Shown one piece after another: positions 1 through 8,425 of a stretch of DNA of 64,000 nucleotides. Position numbers and translations under genes: made by a program. A model generated the notes under the pieces. The model was not told the DNA's origin, did not search any database, and saw only the letters and a program-made list of their open reading frames with translations. Source of the DNA: Yoonia tamlensis (GTDB taxonomy: Bacteria; Pseudomonadota; Alphaproteobacteria; Rhodobacterales; Rhodobacteraceae); contig NZ_FOYP01000002.1 in assembly GCF_900115105.1 (NCBI RefSeq), positions 1 to 64,000 of the forward strand. The letters are read 5' to 3'. How positions within the stretch are numbered: position 1 is the first letter of the stretch; the number at the start of each line of letters is the position of its first letter.

Positions 1-196
1 CCCCTTTTTTCAACAAACATGCATTTTTTATGACATTCATATATTTCCTAGTGTTTTAGCATAGTTAGATGAAAAAATTGCGCGAACCTTAGGTCATATC
101 GAAACTTTCTTACGCGAAATGTGGGAAAGCCCTCGCAATTTTAGTCAGGACGCCAGCACGCATCGTTGTCACCCGCCAGAATCTCGCGCGCCTTAG
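1..196. other. Intergenic region, AT-rich at its left end
   Basis: No coding region could be supported. The first ~75 bases are clearly AT-richer than the rest of the window and begin with a C4T6 run that may be the tail of a terminator for a gene outside the window. If the PAP2 gene starts at 326 rather than 197, the non-coding stretch is about 325 bases. No RNA gene was recognised. Confidence 0.4.
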
Positions 197-1093
197 GTGA
201 ATTGGCGATGTTTACACAATCCAAAGGCGTACTGCGCGGGAATCGGGGGCTGTTTTCGGCGAATCTGGCCGAAAAGTCCGGAATCATACCCGAAGATTCG
301 TGCGCGCGGTCATAGTGATGACAAATTGCCCGCCCAGAGATTCGTAATTGCGTGTTTTGCTTTGTCAGGTTTCTTGCCAGTGATTGATCTTCTTCTTTCT
401 TATGATGTGGCCATCGCGAGGGCGGCCATTGATTTTACCGCCGCGCACCCGAAATTCGCGCAAGCGGTCCGCGCAATCGTCGACACGCCCGAAACCAAAG
501 GGCTGATCCCTGTCTTGTGCTTTTGGTATCTGTGGATCTCGCCGCGGGCGGGCTGGCAGCAAACGCGGATGAAGCTGGTCGCGGTGCTATTTGTTTCGCT
601 TGTTGCGATTGCGGTGGGGCGCTTGCTTGCGCTCAACCTTATGTTTCGCGCGCGTCCGTTCGCATCTGCGGCCGTGATGGGGGATGATGTTGTAACGCAA
701 GGGCGGCTAGTGGAGTGGAGCGCAATGCCGAGCGACCATGCCGTCGCCTTTGTTGCATTGGCAACGGGCATATTGCTGGTTTCACGGGGTGCGGGGATAT
801 TGCTTTTGCTGCATGCCGCGCTGATCGTCTGCGGGTCACGAGTCTTTGCGGGGCTGCATTTCCCTGCCGATGTTTTGGTCGGGGGCGCAATTGGCCTTGT
901 GCTTGCCGTCGCGCTTGTGCCGGTTGCAGAGCGCTGGTTTGCCAAAGCATCGTTGCAGTTTCCCCGAACCTATAACACCCTAATAAGGCCCGAAATCGGT
1001 TACCTTCTTTTGGGGGTTCTTACGTTCGAGCTCGCAACGATGTTTGACGGGATCCGCAGGTTGGGGGCTACGCTGTTCGTTTTGCTGATGTAG
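197..1093 (+). CDS. PAP2-superfamily membrane phosphatase
   Basis: Integral-membrane phosphatase of the PAP2 family, which removes phosphate from lipid phosphates such as undecaprenyl pyrophosphate or phosphatidate; the substrate here is unknown. All three family motifs are visible counting from the GTG at 197: RARP (151-154), PSDH (178-181) and SR-x5-H-x3-D (Ser214, Arg215, His221, Asp225), set among several hydrophobic segments. The start is uncertain: no ATG lies upstream of the conserved part, the first ~43 residues look unlike a PAP2 protein, and a TTG at 326 is a plausible alternative. The 3' end overlaps the convergent msrQ gene by 26 bases. Confidence 0.8.
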   Translation: MNWRCLHNPKAYCAGIGGCFRRIWPKSPESYPKIRARGHSDDKLPAQRFVIACFALSGFLPVIDLLLSYDVAIARAAIDFTAAHPKFAQAVRAIVDTPETKGLIPVLCFWYLWISPRAGWQQTRMKLVAVLFVSLVAIAVGRLLALNLMFRARPFASAAVMGDDVVTQGRLVEWSAMPSDHAVAFVALATGILLVSRGAGILLLLHAALIVCGSRVFAGLHFPADVLVGGAIGLVLAVALVPVAERWFAKASLQFPRTYNTLIRPEIGYLLLGVLTFELATMFDGIRRLGATLFVLLM

Positions 1094-1691
1094 CGCGCCA
1101 GTTTGGCAGTGACTGCCGCAATGCAAGCAACACGATCACAAGGATAAGGTAGACAAATGGTTCAATCTGGAACCCTTTGACCAGCCACAGATAATGCACC
1201 ACCGCAAACAACGCGACCGGATAGGTCAGTTTGTGCAGCTTGCGCCAAGTCGCCCCGCCAAGTTTGCGGATCGACAGGTTGTTTGATGTCAGCGCCAGCG
1301 GGATCAGCATTACAAAGCTGGCCATGCCCACGGTCACATAGGGGCGTTTGACAATTTCGGTCCAGCCCCGGCCAATTGTGCCCACATCAAGCAGCGCCCA
1401 AACAAGGAAATGCGCAAGCACCACGAAAAACGCGGTGACGCCGATCGCGCGGCGGAATTTCATCAGGTTCAGCCCGGTGAATTTGCGCAGCGGCGTGACC
1501 ATCAAGCCAAGAACGATGAGCTTGAGGCCAAGCTCACCATATTCACGCTCGAGCGCATTAATCGGCTCAGGGCCCATCCGGTTGGTAGCTGCAAGGTAGA
1601 ACAGCCAAACGACCCACGCGGTCCCGACTATATATATAGTCCATGTCGGGATTTTGCGCAGGGACTGGTTCAGGCGGTCGACAATCGACAT
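1068..1691 (-). CDS. msrQ: MsrQ, heme-binding membrane subunit of periplasmic methionine sulfoxide reductase
   Basis: A 207-residue, six-helix membrane protein of the YedZ/MsrQ family. In the known system it carries heme b and passes electrons from the quinone pool or a flavoreductase to MsrP, which repairs oxidised methionines in periplasmic proteins. Conserved histidines sit in membrane segments (for example VLAHFLVW and FAVVHYLWL), and the loop between them carries the typical WRKLHKLTY segment. It lies directly downstream of msrP on the same strand: the last base of the msrP gene is the first base of this one, so the two are very likely translationally coupled. Confidence 0.93.
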   Translation of the reverse strand: MSIVDRLNQSLRKIPTWTIYIVGTAWVVWLFYLAATNRMGPEPINALEREYGELGLKLIVLGLMVTPLRKFTGLNLMKFRRAIGVTAFFVVLAHFLVWALLDVGTIGRGWTEIVKRPYVTVGMASFVMLIPLALTSNNLSIRKLGGATWRKLHKLTYPVALFAVVHYLWLVKGFQIEPFVYLILVIVLLALRQSLPNWRATSAKRTA

Positions 1692-2590
1692 CAGATATCC
1701 ACCGACAGGTCCATGCCTTCGTATAAGCTGGCGACTTCGGGGTAGCCGTTGAACATCAGCGTGTCTTGACGTCCGGCGAACAAACCGCCGCCGATCAGGC
1801 GTTCCGTTGCCTGGCTCCAGCGTGGATGATCAACGGTCGGGTTAACATTGCTATAGAACCCGTATTCGCGCGCGTTGGCTTTGTTCCAGCTGGTCGGCGG
1901 CTCTTGGTCGGTCAGGGTGATGCGCACGATTGATTTGATGGATTTGAACCCGTATTTCCACGGCACGACCAGACGGATTGGCGCGCCGTTCTGATTTGCA
2001 AGTGGTTCGTCATAAAGACCCGTCGCCATGATCGTCAGCGGGTGCATCGCCTCGTCCAGACGCAGACCTTCGACATAGGGGAAATCAAGCACGCGGCGCT
2101 GCACGCCGATCATATTGTCCGGCTGCACGACAGTTTCAAAGGCCACGTATTTCGCCGTTTCCTGTACGCCGACCTTGCTGAGGATATCCGCCAGCTCGAT
2201 CCCGTTCCACGGCACAACCATCGACCACGCCTCGACACAGCGGAACCGGTAGATCCGTTCTTCGACGCTAAGCCCGTCAAGCAGGTCGGCCAAGGCGTAA
2301 TCACCTGGATTATCGACCAGCCCGTCCACTTTGACCGACCAGTCAGACGTATCCAGATTATGCGCGTTCTGCGCCGGATCTTCCTTGCCGGTGCCAAATT
2401 CATAGTAGTTGTTGTAGGACCGGATTTCTTCCAGCGTGTTAGGTTCCAGCGCATCCTGCGCCTGCGCCCCGCCCGCAAGACCAATCGCCCCAAGCCCCGC
2501 AGTGCCTGCCAGAATCTGGCGGCGGTTCAAATAGACAGACTTTGGCGTGATGTCTGCGAGGCTAAGGTCGTTCTTCCAGCGATAGGCCAT
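1691..2590 (-). CDS. msrP: MsrP, Tat-exported molybdopterin methionine sulfoxide reductase
   Basis: Catalytic subunit of the periplasmic MsrPQ system, an oxidoreductase of the sulfite-oxidase fold with a mono-pyranopterin molybdenum cofactor. The N-terminus has a twin-arginine signal (Arg23-Arg24, then a small-residue hydrophobic stretch ending in AQAQD), so it is folded in the cytoplasm and exported by Tat. The molybdenum-ligating cysteine is Cys118 in RFRCVEAW. Length (299 residues) is slightly below the E. coli enzyme. It is the first gene of the pair with msrQ and is divergent from the fasciclin gene across about 280 bases. Confidence 0.95.
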   Translation of the reverse strand: MAYRWKNDLSLADITPKSVYLNRRQILAGTAGLGAIGLAGGAQAQDALEPNTLEEIRSYNNYYEFGTGKEDPAQNAHNLDTSDWSVKVDGLVDNPGDYALADLLDGLSVEERIYRFRCVEAWSMVVPWNGIELADILSKVGVQETAKYVAFETVVQPDNMIGVQRRVLDFPYVEGLRLDEAMHPLTIMATGLYDEPLANQNGAPIRLVVPWKYGFKSIKSIVRITLTDQEPPTSWNKANAREYGFYSNVNPTVDHPRWSQATERLIGGGLFAGRQDTLMFNGYPEVASLYEGMDLSVDI

Positions 2591-2795
2591 TGTGGGGGCT
2601 CCGATTCATGCGTTTCCTGACAGTATATAGTGCAGAACCTATGAAAGAAGTCTCACGATGCCGCCAGCGCGTTGAAATGTTACATTTTCCGCGCGGATCC
2701 TTAACGGGTAATCACAGTGAGTTGACTGGAAATCAAAACATGCCCCAGCTTGGGCGAAACCCCATGCGGTCAACGGCAACGCAGAAATATTTTTT

Positions 2796-2826
2796 TGATC
2801 CAAACAGGGGCGCCGCGCCGTAACAT
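2796..2826 (+). promoter_or_regulatory. Candidate ECF (RpoE/ChrR-type) sigma promoter for the fasciclin gene
   Basis: TGATCC at 2796-2801 and TAACAT at 2821-2826 with a 19-base spacer. This resembles the Rhodobacter singlet-oxygen RpoE promoter (TGATCC, about 18 bases, TAAGA-like -10). It lies 47 bases upstream of the fasciclin start codon. The match is by eye and the spacer is one base longer than the usual form. Confidence 0.45.
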
Positions 2827-2872
2827 CCCCGATGCTACCACGGATGCATCTGTCACTCATAGGAGATACCTA

Positions 2873-3349
2873 ATGCTACGCAGAACTTTCACAGCCATTT
2901 CCGCTACTGCCCTGCTTGCCACCGCTGCATGTGCAGGTGGTCATTCAAAAGACATCGTCGACACGGCGATTGATGCGGGGTCTTTCTCAACTTTGATCGC
3001 GGCAACGCAGGCCGCGGGTCTTGTCGAAACCCTTAAGGGTGATGGACCATTCACCGTGTTCGCCCCAACCGATGACGCATTTGCGGCCCTTCCTGCTGGC
3101 ACAGTCGAAGCATTGCTTGCCGATCCCGACGCGCTGGCCGAGATCCTGACCTACCACGTTATCGCGGGTAAAGTCATGTCAACGGATCTGAGCGACGGTA
3201 TGATGGCCGCAACTGTAAACGGAGCGGATGTGACCATCACAACAATGGACGGCGTCAAGATCAATGGCGCAAACGTCATTAGCGCTGACATCGAAGCCTC
3301 AAACGGCGTGATACACGTGATTGACGCCGTGATCTTGCCACCAAGCTAA
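2873..3349 (+). CDS. Fasciclin (FAS1) domain protein, secreted
   Basis: A 158-residue exported protein with one FAS1 domain (about residues 28-156), recognised by the [14 protein letters not shown] box and the closing [12 protein letters not shown] segment. FAS1 domains mediate adhesion or protein contacts; bacterial single-domain forms have no settled function. The first 20 residues form a signal peptide ending TAACAGG, which could be a weak lipobox. The ATG at 2873 is chosen because AGGAG lies 8 bases upstream and the signal peptide begins there; an in-frame upstream start would add unrelated sequence. Divergent from msrP, and the candidate stress-sigma promoter upstream suggests oxidative-stress control. 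Confidence 0.88.
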   Translation: MLRRTFTAISATALLATAACAGGHSKDIVDTAIDAGSFSTLIAATQAAGLVETLKGDGPFTVFAPTDDAFAALPAGTVEALLADPDALAEILTYHVIAGKVMSTDLSDGMMAATVNGADVTITTMDGVKINGANVISADIEASNGVIHVIDAVILPPS

Positions 3350-3360
3350 ATCCCAATAAA

Positions 3361-3385
3361 CCACTGCCCCTCCATGGGGCGGTGG
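3361..3385. terminator. Hairpin between convergent genes, probable bidirectional terminator
   Basis: CCACTGCCCC (3361-3370) pairs with GGGGCGGTGG (3376-3385) over 10 positions with one G-T wobble and a 5-base loop. Read on the minus strand it is followed by TTTATT, which suits termination of the SpoIIAA-like gene; the fasciclin gene ends just before it on the plus strand. Confidence 0.6.
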
Positions 3386-3390
3386 GACTT

Positions 3391-3756
3391 CTATGACGCG
3401 AGCCAGCTTTCGGCAGCGTCACGCTCGGACATTTCAAAGCTTTTGATCGTCATCCCCGGCAAAAGCATCCCTTCGAACGCGGCAACCTTGCGCACCCATG
3501 CCGCATCAGCCAGCACAGCACATTTGCTAACTTTGCCCAATAGGCCAAAAAGCTTGGGCAGTTTTTCCATCTCGACCCCGATTGCGCCAAGCGACGGCAT
3601 CGCGATATTGGTAATTGTGTAAAGCATCCGGCCATTGGTGACGCCTTCAACCTTGGCAAATAGATCATCAAGACCAGCGCGCATCATATCAGCATCAATC
3701 GCACCATCTATCGCAACATCAACGCGGGTCGGGCTTTGTTTTGTGATTTTGATCAT
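3391..3756 (-). CDS. SpoIIAA-like (STAS-fold) small protein
   Basis: A 121-residue soluble protein of the SpoIIAA-like/DUF3478 type, related to the STAS and SEC14 folds. Visible family features are the N-terminal DVAIDGAIDADM strand-turn and the GMTIKSFEMSERDAAESWL end. The biochemical role is unknown; relatives are often stress- or metabolism-linked. AGGAG lies 8 bases upstream of the ATG. An FNR-type box centred about 63 bases upstream of the start suggests induction under low oxygen. Convergent with the fasciclin gene, sharing the hairpin at 3361-3385. Confidence 0.82.
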   Translation of the reverse strand: MIKITKQSPTRVDVAIDGAIDADMMRAGLDDLFAKVEGVTNGRMLYTITNIAMPSLGAIGVEMEKLPKLFGLLGKVSKCAVLADAAWVRKVAAFEGMLLPGMTIKSFEMSERDAAESWLAS

Positions 3757-3812
3757 CTGAATACTCCTGTTTCCAACAACAGGCAGTATTGCACAATTCG
3801 GCCGGCATTGCG

Positions 3813-3826
3813 TTGATCTTGGTCAA
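3813..3826 (-). promoter_or_regulatory. FNR/FnrL-type binding site
   Basis: TTGAT-CTTG-GTCAA, matching the FNR consensus TTGAT-N4-ATCAA at 9 of 10 positions. If bound as a class II activator site (centred near -41.5), transcription of the SpoIIAA-like gene would start about 20 bases before its ATG, which fits the position of its ribosome-binding site. Not tested. Confidence 0.6.
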
Positions 3827-3831
3827 ACTGC

Positions 3832-3863
3832 GCGCGCCATTACTATGCAACGGAATGGCGCGC
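3832..3863 (-). terminator. Hairpin downstream of the outer-membrane protein gene
   Basis: Perfect 10-bp stem GCGCGCCATT (3832-3841) with AATGGCGCGC (3854-3863) and a 12-base loop, just past the stop codon of the minus-strand gene at 3871. There is no T-run, so termination may be Rho-assisted or the hairpin may protect the mRNA end. Confidence 0.5.
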
Positions 3864-3870
3864 GGCATTG

Positions 3871-4470
3871 TCAAAACAAATATGAAGCCTTGATCGCAAG
3901 GTTGGTCAGGTCTTTTGGATAGTCTTCCTGATCCACAAAATCGACATCATCATAGATGAGTTCAACGCGCCCGGTGGCGCCAGTAGAAAATGCGGTCTGC
4001 AGGCCAATGCCGATCGAATACCCGTAACCATATGTATCAACATATATATCCGAGCCGTCCTCGACCTGACCCGCAGCAACAACCAGGCCAGCCGAACCAA
4101 TGACGTCATAGCCACCGCCAACTGGCATGCCATAAATCCCACGAACATGGCTTAGCCCATCCACCCGGCACCAATCAGGTGACGCGTTAACGCAGGCATC
4201 TGGGCCCCAATCGTAGGACATTTCGCTTTGCACGGGCAGGCTGACGTCAGCCTCTGCGCTCCAGAACCGCCCTCCCGCAAGATCCTTGCGGTAGCCGATG
4301 ACCCCACCTACCGTTGGGGTGTTCACAAAGGTAGAACCAAATTCGCTTGTGCTTTCCAGCACCGAAAGCCCCACGCTGGCCCCGTAGTATATACCATCTT
4401 CGGCATGTGCGATGTTCGCGATGCTTGCCGCGCTTGAAACTACCATTGCAGCAGAGACTAGTTTTTTCAT
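3871..4470 (-). CDS. Outer-membrane beta-barrel protein
   Basis: A 199-residue exported protein with a signal peptide (residues 1-23, ending NIAHAED). After it come alternating aromatic and polar strands (YYGASVGLSV, GRVELIYDDVDF) and a C-terminal phenylalanine in IKASYLF, the usual mark of a porin-like barrel of the OmpA/OmpW size class. A single CxxxxxxxWC region (about residues 92-100) might form a disulfide. No specific family or ligand is recognised. It appears to be transcribed alone, upstream of the SpoIIAA-like gene on the same strand but separated by over 100 bases and a hairpin. Confidence 0.7.
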   Translation of the reverse strand: MKKLVSAAMVVSSAASIANIAHAEDGIYYGASVGLSVLESTSEFGSTFVNTPTVGGVIGYRKDLAGGRFWSAEADVSLPVQSEMSYDWGPDACVNASPDWCRVDGLSHVRGIYGMPVGGGYDVIGSAGLVVAAGQVEDGSDIYVDTYGYGYSIGIGLQTAFSTGATGRVELIYDDVDFVDQEDYPKDLTNLAIKASYLF

Positions 4471-4556
4471 TATCTCGGAAAACCTTTATGACAGATCATA
4501 TGAACTTGCTAAGACCTACTCTGTTCATTGTCGATCTGGTGTGCCGAAAATCAATC

Positions 4557-4588
4557 GGGGCGTCCCCGTTTTGCAACAAGCACGCCCC
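4557..4588 (-). terminator. Probable clpB terminator
   Basis: Inverted repeat GGGGCGT (4557-4563) with ACGCCCC (4582-4588), located just after the clpB stop codon. On the minus strand the stem is followed by the weakly T-rich ATTGATTTTC. Confidence 0.45.
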
Positions 4589-4594
4589 GTCAGA

Positions 4595-7207
4595 TCAATG
4601 CACAACCGCGTCTTTGGGCGGCTGCCGTTTGCTAGATGACACGCGGTCACCCACCAGTAATCCGTCGGCACCGGCGCTGACTGTGATTGCGTCGCCGTCC
4701 ATCACATCCCCGCCAAGGATCATTTCGGCAAGCTGGTCCTGCAGCGCCCGCTGGATCACACGTTTAAGCGGACGCGCCCCAAAGACCGGATCATAACCTT
4801 CGTCGGCCAGCCATTTCAGCGCGGCGTCATCCAGATCAAGCGTGATATTGCGCCCTGCCAGACGTTTGGCCAACAAACCGAGCTGAATCGTGACGATCCC
4901 CGCCATATCTTCGCGGGCAAGCCGGTCAAAGATGATGGTTTCATCCAGACGGTTCAGGAATTCGGGCCGGAAATGTGCGCGCACGGCGTCCATCACATCG
5001 CGTTTGGCATCAGATGCATCGGCACCGTCTGGCAACTGGCTCAGCGCTTGCGCCCCAAGGTTCGACGTCAGGATGATCAGCGTTTGCTTGAAATCGACAT
5101 GGCGGCCCTGCCCGTCGGTCAGCACCCCGTCGTCAAGCACCTGCAACAGCACGTTGAATACATCCGGATGCGCCTTTTCGACCTCATCAAACAGGATCAC
5201 CTGATAGGGCCTACGCCGCACGGCCTCGGTCAGTACGCCACCTTCGTCATAACCGACATAGCCCGGAGGCGCACCGATCAGCCGCGACACCGCGTGTTTC
5301 TCCATGAATTCGGACATATCGATGCGCACCATCGCGCTGTCATCGTCGAACAGATACTCGGCCACGGCTTTGGTCAATTCGGTTTTCCCAACACCCGTTG
5401 GCCCCAAGAACATGAACGACCCGAGCGGGCGATTTTCATCGTTCAGGCCCGCACGCGCACGGCGCACTGCATTGGCTACCGCCCGCACCGCAGATCGTTG
5501 CCCGATCACACGTTTGCCTAACTCGTCTTCCATACGCAGCAATTTGTCGCGTTCGCCTTCCAGCATCTTGCTGGTCGGAATGCCGGTCCAGCGTTCAACC
5601 ACTTCGGCGATCTGTTCGGGGCGAACGGCCTCTTCGACCATCAGGTCTTCGTTTCCTTCGGCATCGGCCAGCTTGCGTTCCAACGCGGGGATTACACCGT
5701 AAGACAGCTCACCCGCCTTGCCCAGATTGCCTTCGCGTTTCGCGATATCAAGTTCGGCGCGCGCGCGGTCAAGCTGCTCTTTCACCTCGCGGGTGCCTTC
5801 CAGCTTGTCGCGTTCGGCCTGCCATTTCGCCGTCATTTCCGACCCGCGTTCCTGCAGATCCGCCAGTTCCTTTTCCAGCTTCGCAAGCCGGTCAACCGAG
5901 GCTTTGTCGTCTTCTTTTTTCAACGCTTCAGCTTCGATCTGGAGCTGCAAAATCTGCCGGTCCAGCGCATCCAGTTCTTCGGGTTTGCTATCAACCTGCA
6001 TACGCAACCGCGATGCGGCCTCATCCATCAAATCAATTGCTTTGTCCGGCAAAAACCGGTCGGTGATATAGCGGTGCGACAGGGTTGCAGCCGCAACAAG
6101 CGCAGCATCGGCAATCCGCACACCGTGGTGCAGTTCATATTTTTCCTTGATCCCGCGAAGAATGCTGACGGTATCTGTCACGGTTGGCTCTTCGACCAAA
6201 AGCGGTTGGAACCGACGGGCGAGCGCAGCATCTTTTTCCACGTATTTGCGGTATTCATCCAATGTGGTCGCGCCGATACAGTGCAATTCACCGCGCGCAA
6301 GGGCCGGTTTGATCAGGTTGGCCGCGTCCATCGCGCCATCCGATTTTCCTGCACCCACAAGCGTATGCATTTCGTCGATAAACAGGATGATTTCGCCCGC
6401 GGCGGTTTCGATTTCTTTGAGGACCGCTTTCAGACGCTCCTCGAACTCTCCACGGTATTTCGCGCCCGCAATAAGCGCGCCCATATCCAATGCCATCAGT
6501 TTCTTGTTGCGCAGGGATTCCGGCACATCACCGTCAATGATCCGCAGCGCGAGCCCTTCGGCAATTGCCGTCTTACCAACGCCGGGTTCGCCGATCAGAA
6601 CGGGGTTGTTCTTGGTGCGGCGTGATAAAATTTGCATCGCACGGCGGATTTCTTCGTCGCGGCCAATGATAGGGTCGATTTTGCCCTGCTCTGCGGCTTC
6701 GGTCAGGTCGCGCGCATATTTCGCCAGCGCCTCAAAACTATCCTCGGCGCTTGCGCTATCAGCGGTGCGCCCCTTGCGGATATCGTTGATCGCGGCGTTC
6801 AGGGCCATCGGGGTGACACCACCGGCATCCAATGCGTCTTTGGCCTTGGATTTGATCACGGCAAGCGCCGTCAGCAAGCGTTCAACAGGCACAAAACTAT
6901 CGCCCGCTTTTTTGGCAATCTTTTCGGCCTCGTCGACCACTTTGGCAGTTAAATTGTCCAGATAGACCTGCCCTGCATCGCCCGTCACCTGCGGGATCTT
7001 TGCGACATTTGCATTTACGACACTGCGCACAGTGGCGGCGTCGCCTCCGGCACGGGTAATCAGATTGGCGGCAAGCCCTTCGTCATCGTCCATCAGTGAT
7101 TTTAACAGATGCTCGGGCGCAAGCCGCTGGTGGTTTTCGCGCATTGCAATGGTCTGTGCAGCCTGAATAAAACCGCGTGACCGCTCTGTGAACTTGTCTA
7201 AGTTCAT
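4595..7207 (-). CDS. clpB: ClpB, ATP-dependent protein disaggregase
   Basis: Hexameric Hsp100 chaperone that extracts polypeptides from aggregates together with DnaK/DnaJ/GrpE. The 870-residue length is normal for full-size ClpB. Visible in order are the Clp N-domain, AAA1 with Walker A GEPGVGKT and Walker B LFIDEMH, the long coiled-coil M-domain (the [15 protein letters not shown] region) and AAA2 with [10 protein letters not shown] and the pore loop GYVGYDEGG. The start [10 protein letters not shown] is chosen because AAGGAGAT sits just upstream and matches ClpB N-termini; an in-frame extension of 68 residues would run through the promoter. A heat-shock promoter lies 78 bases upstream. Confidence 0.97.
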   Translation of the reverse strand: MNLDKFTERSRGFIQAAQTIAMRENHQRLAPEHLLKSLMDDDEGLAANLITRAGGDAATVRSVVNANVAKIPQVTGDAGQVYLDNLTAKVVDEAEKIAKKAGDSFVPVERLLTALAVIKSKAKDALDAGGVTPMALNAAINDIRKGRTADSASAEDSFEALAKYARDLTEAAEQGKIDPIIGRDEEIRRAMQILSRRTKNNPVLIGEPGVGKTAIAEGLALRIIDGDVPESLRNKKLMALDMGALIAGAKYRGEFEERLKAVLKEIETAAGEIILFIDEMHTLVGAGKSDGAMDAANLIKPALARGELHCIGATTLDEYRKYVEKDAALARRFQPLLVEEPTVTDTVSILRGIKEKYELHHGVRIADAALVAAATLSHRYITDRFLPDKAIDLMDEAASRLRMQVDSKPEELDALDRQILQLQIEAEALKKEDDKASVDRLAKLEKELADLQERGSEMTAKWQAERDKLEGTREVKEQLDRARAELDIAKREGNLGKAGELSYGVIPALERKLADAEGNEDLMVEEAVRPEQIAEVVERWTGIPTSKMLEGERDKLLRMEDELGKRVIGQRSAVRAVANAVRRARAGLNDENRPLGSFMFLGPTGVGKTELTKAVAEYLFDDDSAMVRIDMSEFMEKHAVSRLIGAPPGYVGYDEGGVLTEAVRRRPYQVILFDEVEKAHPDVFNVLLQVLDDGVLTDGQGRHVDFKQTLIILTSNLGAQALSQLPDGADASDAKRDVMDAVRAHFRPEFLNRLDETIIFDRLAREDMAGIVTIQLGLLAKRLAGRNITLDLDDAALKWLADEGYDPVFGARPLKRVIQRALQDQLAEMILGGDVMDGDAITVSAGADGLLVGDRVSSSKRQPPKDAVVH

Positions 7208-7284
7208 GAGGTATCTCCTTTGTGTCAAGCGCCCGGTCTTTTGGATGCCCACACATGCGGCACACCCTGTTCGGGCCTCGCTAT

Positions 7285-7315
7285 TAAGATGGGGATCGCG
7301 GGGACGTTGCGCAAG
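7285..7315 (-). promoter_or_regulatory. RpoH (sigma-32) heat-shock promoter of clpB
   Basis: On the minus strand CTTGCG (-35, 7310-7315), a 15-base spacer, then CCCCATCTTA (-10, 7285-7294). This closely follows the sigma-32 consensus CTTGAA-N13-17-CCCCATNT. It sits upstream of clpB with a 5' leader of about 70 bases. Confidence 0.75.
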
Positions 7316-7364
7316 AGGCACGCAAGCGTTAGACCGCGCAAAACATACAGCAAAGGAACCCGCT

Positions 7365-8054
7365 ATGTCTGATGACCGCCTGATTGTCGCAATGGATGTC
7401 CCCAATGTCATCGCTGGGATGGAGCTCGCTGATAAGCTGGGCGATAGCGTCAGTTTCTACAAGATCGGGTTGGGAATGCTGACAGGCGGCGGGCTTGCGC
7501 TAGCCAACGAGCTGAAGCAGGAACACGGGAAACGTATCTTTCTGGATATGAAGTTTTTCGACATCGGCGCGACGGTCGAAGCCGCCGTGCGGGGGATGGC
7601 ACAATTTGATCTGGATTTCCTCACTGTGCACGGCGACCCGCATGTCGTGCGCGCCGCCCGTGAAGGTGCTGGCGGGTCAGATATGAAAATCCTTGCGGTA
7701 ACAATCCTGACCTCGCTTGACCGTGCCGATCTGGATGCGTCCTGTATAAAATCGGGCGAGATTGCCGATCTGGTGCAAGAACGTGCAGGCATTGCGCTGA
7801 TGAACGGTGCCGATGGCGTGATTGCGTCCCCGCAAGAGGCGGCACTGATCCGCGCCTTGCCCGAAGCAAAAGGCAAGCTGATCGTCACACCCGGTGTGCG
7901 GCCGGAAGGCGCGGCATTGGGCGACCAAAAGCGGGTGATGACACCGGCACAGGCGATTGCAAACGGAGCGGATCACGTCGTGGTCGGCCGTCCGGTCTGG
8001 AAGGCGGACGACCCCCGCAAGGCCGTGCAGGATATCTTGGCAGAACTGGCATAA
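7365..8054 (+). CDS. pyrF: Orotidine 5'-phosphate decarboxylase
   Basis: Catalyses the last step of de novo UMP synthesis, decarboxylating OMP. The 229-residue TIM barrel has the catalytic DMKFFDIGATV motif (D-x-K-x-x-D) and the phosphate-binding VVVGRPVWKADDP segment near the end. The ATG at 7365 has AAAGGAAC upstream and gives the expected N-terminus (DRLIVAMDVPN). Divergent from clpB, with about 160 bases between the start codons shared as promoter region. Confidence 0.96.
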   Translation: MSDDRLIVAMDVPNVIAGMELADKLGDSVSFYKIGLGMLTGGGLALANELKQEHGKRIFLDMKFFDIGATVEAAVRGMAQFDLDFLTVHGDPHVVRAAREGAGGSDMKILAVTILTSLDRADLDASCIKSGEIADLVQERAGIALMNGADGVIASPQEAALIRALPEAKGKLIVTPGVRPEGAALGDQKRVMTPAQAIANGADHVVVGRPVWKADDPRKAVQDILAELA

Positions 8055-8091
8055 GCGCAAATCAAAGCCCCCGACCGCAATGGATCGGGGG

Positions 8092-8113
8092 CCAAAAAAT
8101 TTCAATTTTTTGG
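8092..8113. repeat. Short AT-rich palindrome after pyrF
   Basis: Perfect inverted repeat CCAAAAAATT (8092-8101), loop TC, AATTTTTTGG (8104-8113). It is preceded by CCCCGA...TCGGGG (8069-8090), and together they may terminate pyrF and the convergent nfeD gene. A related AAAAATT...AATTTTT element recurs after recF at 40712. Confidence 0.55.
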
Positions 8114-8151
8114 GCAAAACTCTGTACCAGTGTTTTGCGTCTGACAGCGTC

Positions 8152-8424
8152 CTAATCGTTGATATCCGTGTCCCAGATTTTGACCTGCCCGTTGCGCAGG
8201 CCAAAAACCTTGCGCATGACCAGATAGGACGCGAGCGACAAAAGCGCGAAGATCACTAATGTCAGCGCCAGCCCTTTTGCCGACACCCCGATCAGGATCA
8301 AAAGCCCCATCACCGCCGCGCCCAGCGCAAAGCCCAGAAAAATATACCCCGGGATAATCACCTCAAGTGTGGCAAGGACCACAGCGGCCGACATCCACAC
8401 CCACCATTGTGTCCAAAGTGGCAT
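8152..8424 (-). CDS. Short NfeD-family membrane protein
   Basis: A 90-residue protein with two or three hydrophobic helices (TLEVIIPGYIFLGFALGAAVMGLL and LALTLVIFALLSLASYL) and a very short C-terminal tail ending in KIWDTDIND. This is the short NfeD form that partners with SPFH/band-7 proteins. The OB-fold domain of long NfeD proteins is absent. It lies one base downstream of the SPFH gene, so the two form an operon and probably a membrane complex. Confidence 0.85.
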   Translation of the reverse strand: MPLWTQWWVWMSAAVVLATLEVIIPGYIFLGFALGAAVMGLLILIGVSAKGLALTLVIFALLSLASYLVMRKVFGLRNGQVKIWDTDIND

Positions 8425-8425
8425 C

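Noticed and set aside
6147..6965. Long plus-strand open frames opposite clpB
   Set aside because: They are antisense shadows of a high-GC coding region with Ser/Arg-rich composition and no domains.
7208..7411. 68-residue N-terminal extension of ClpB
   Set aside because: The extension would pass through the heat-shock promoter, and a good ribosome-binding site marks the ATG at 7207.
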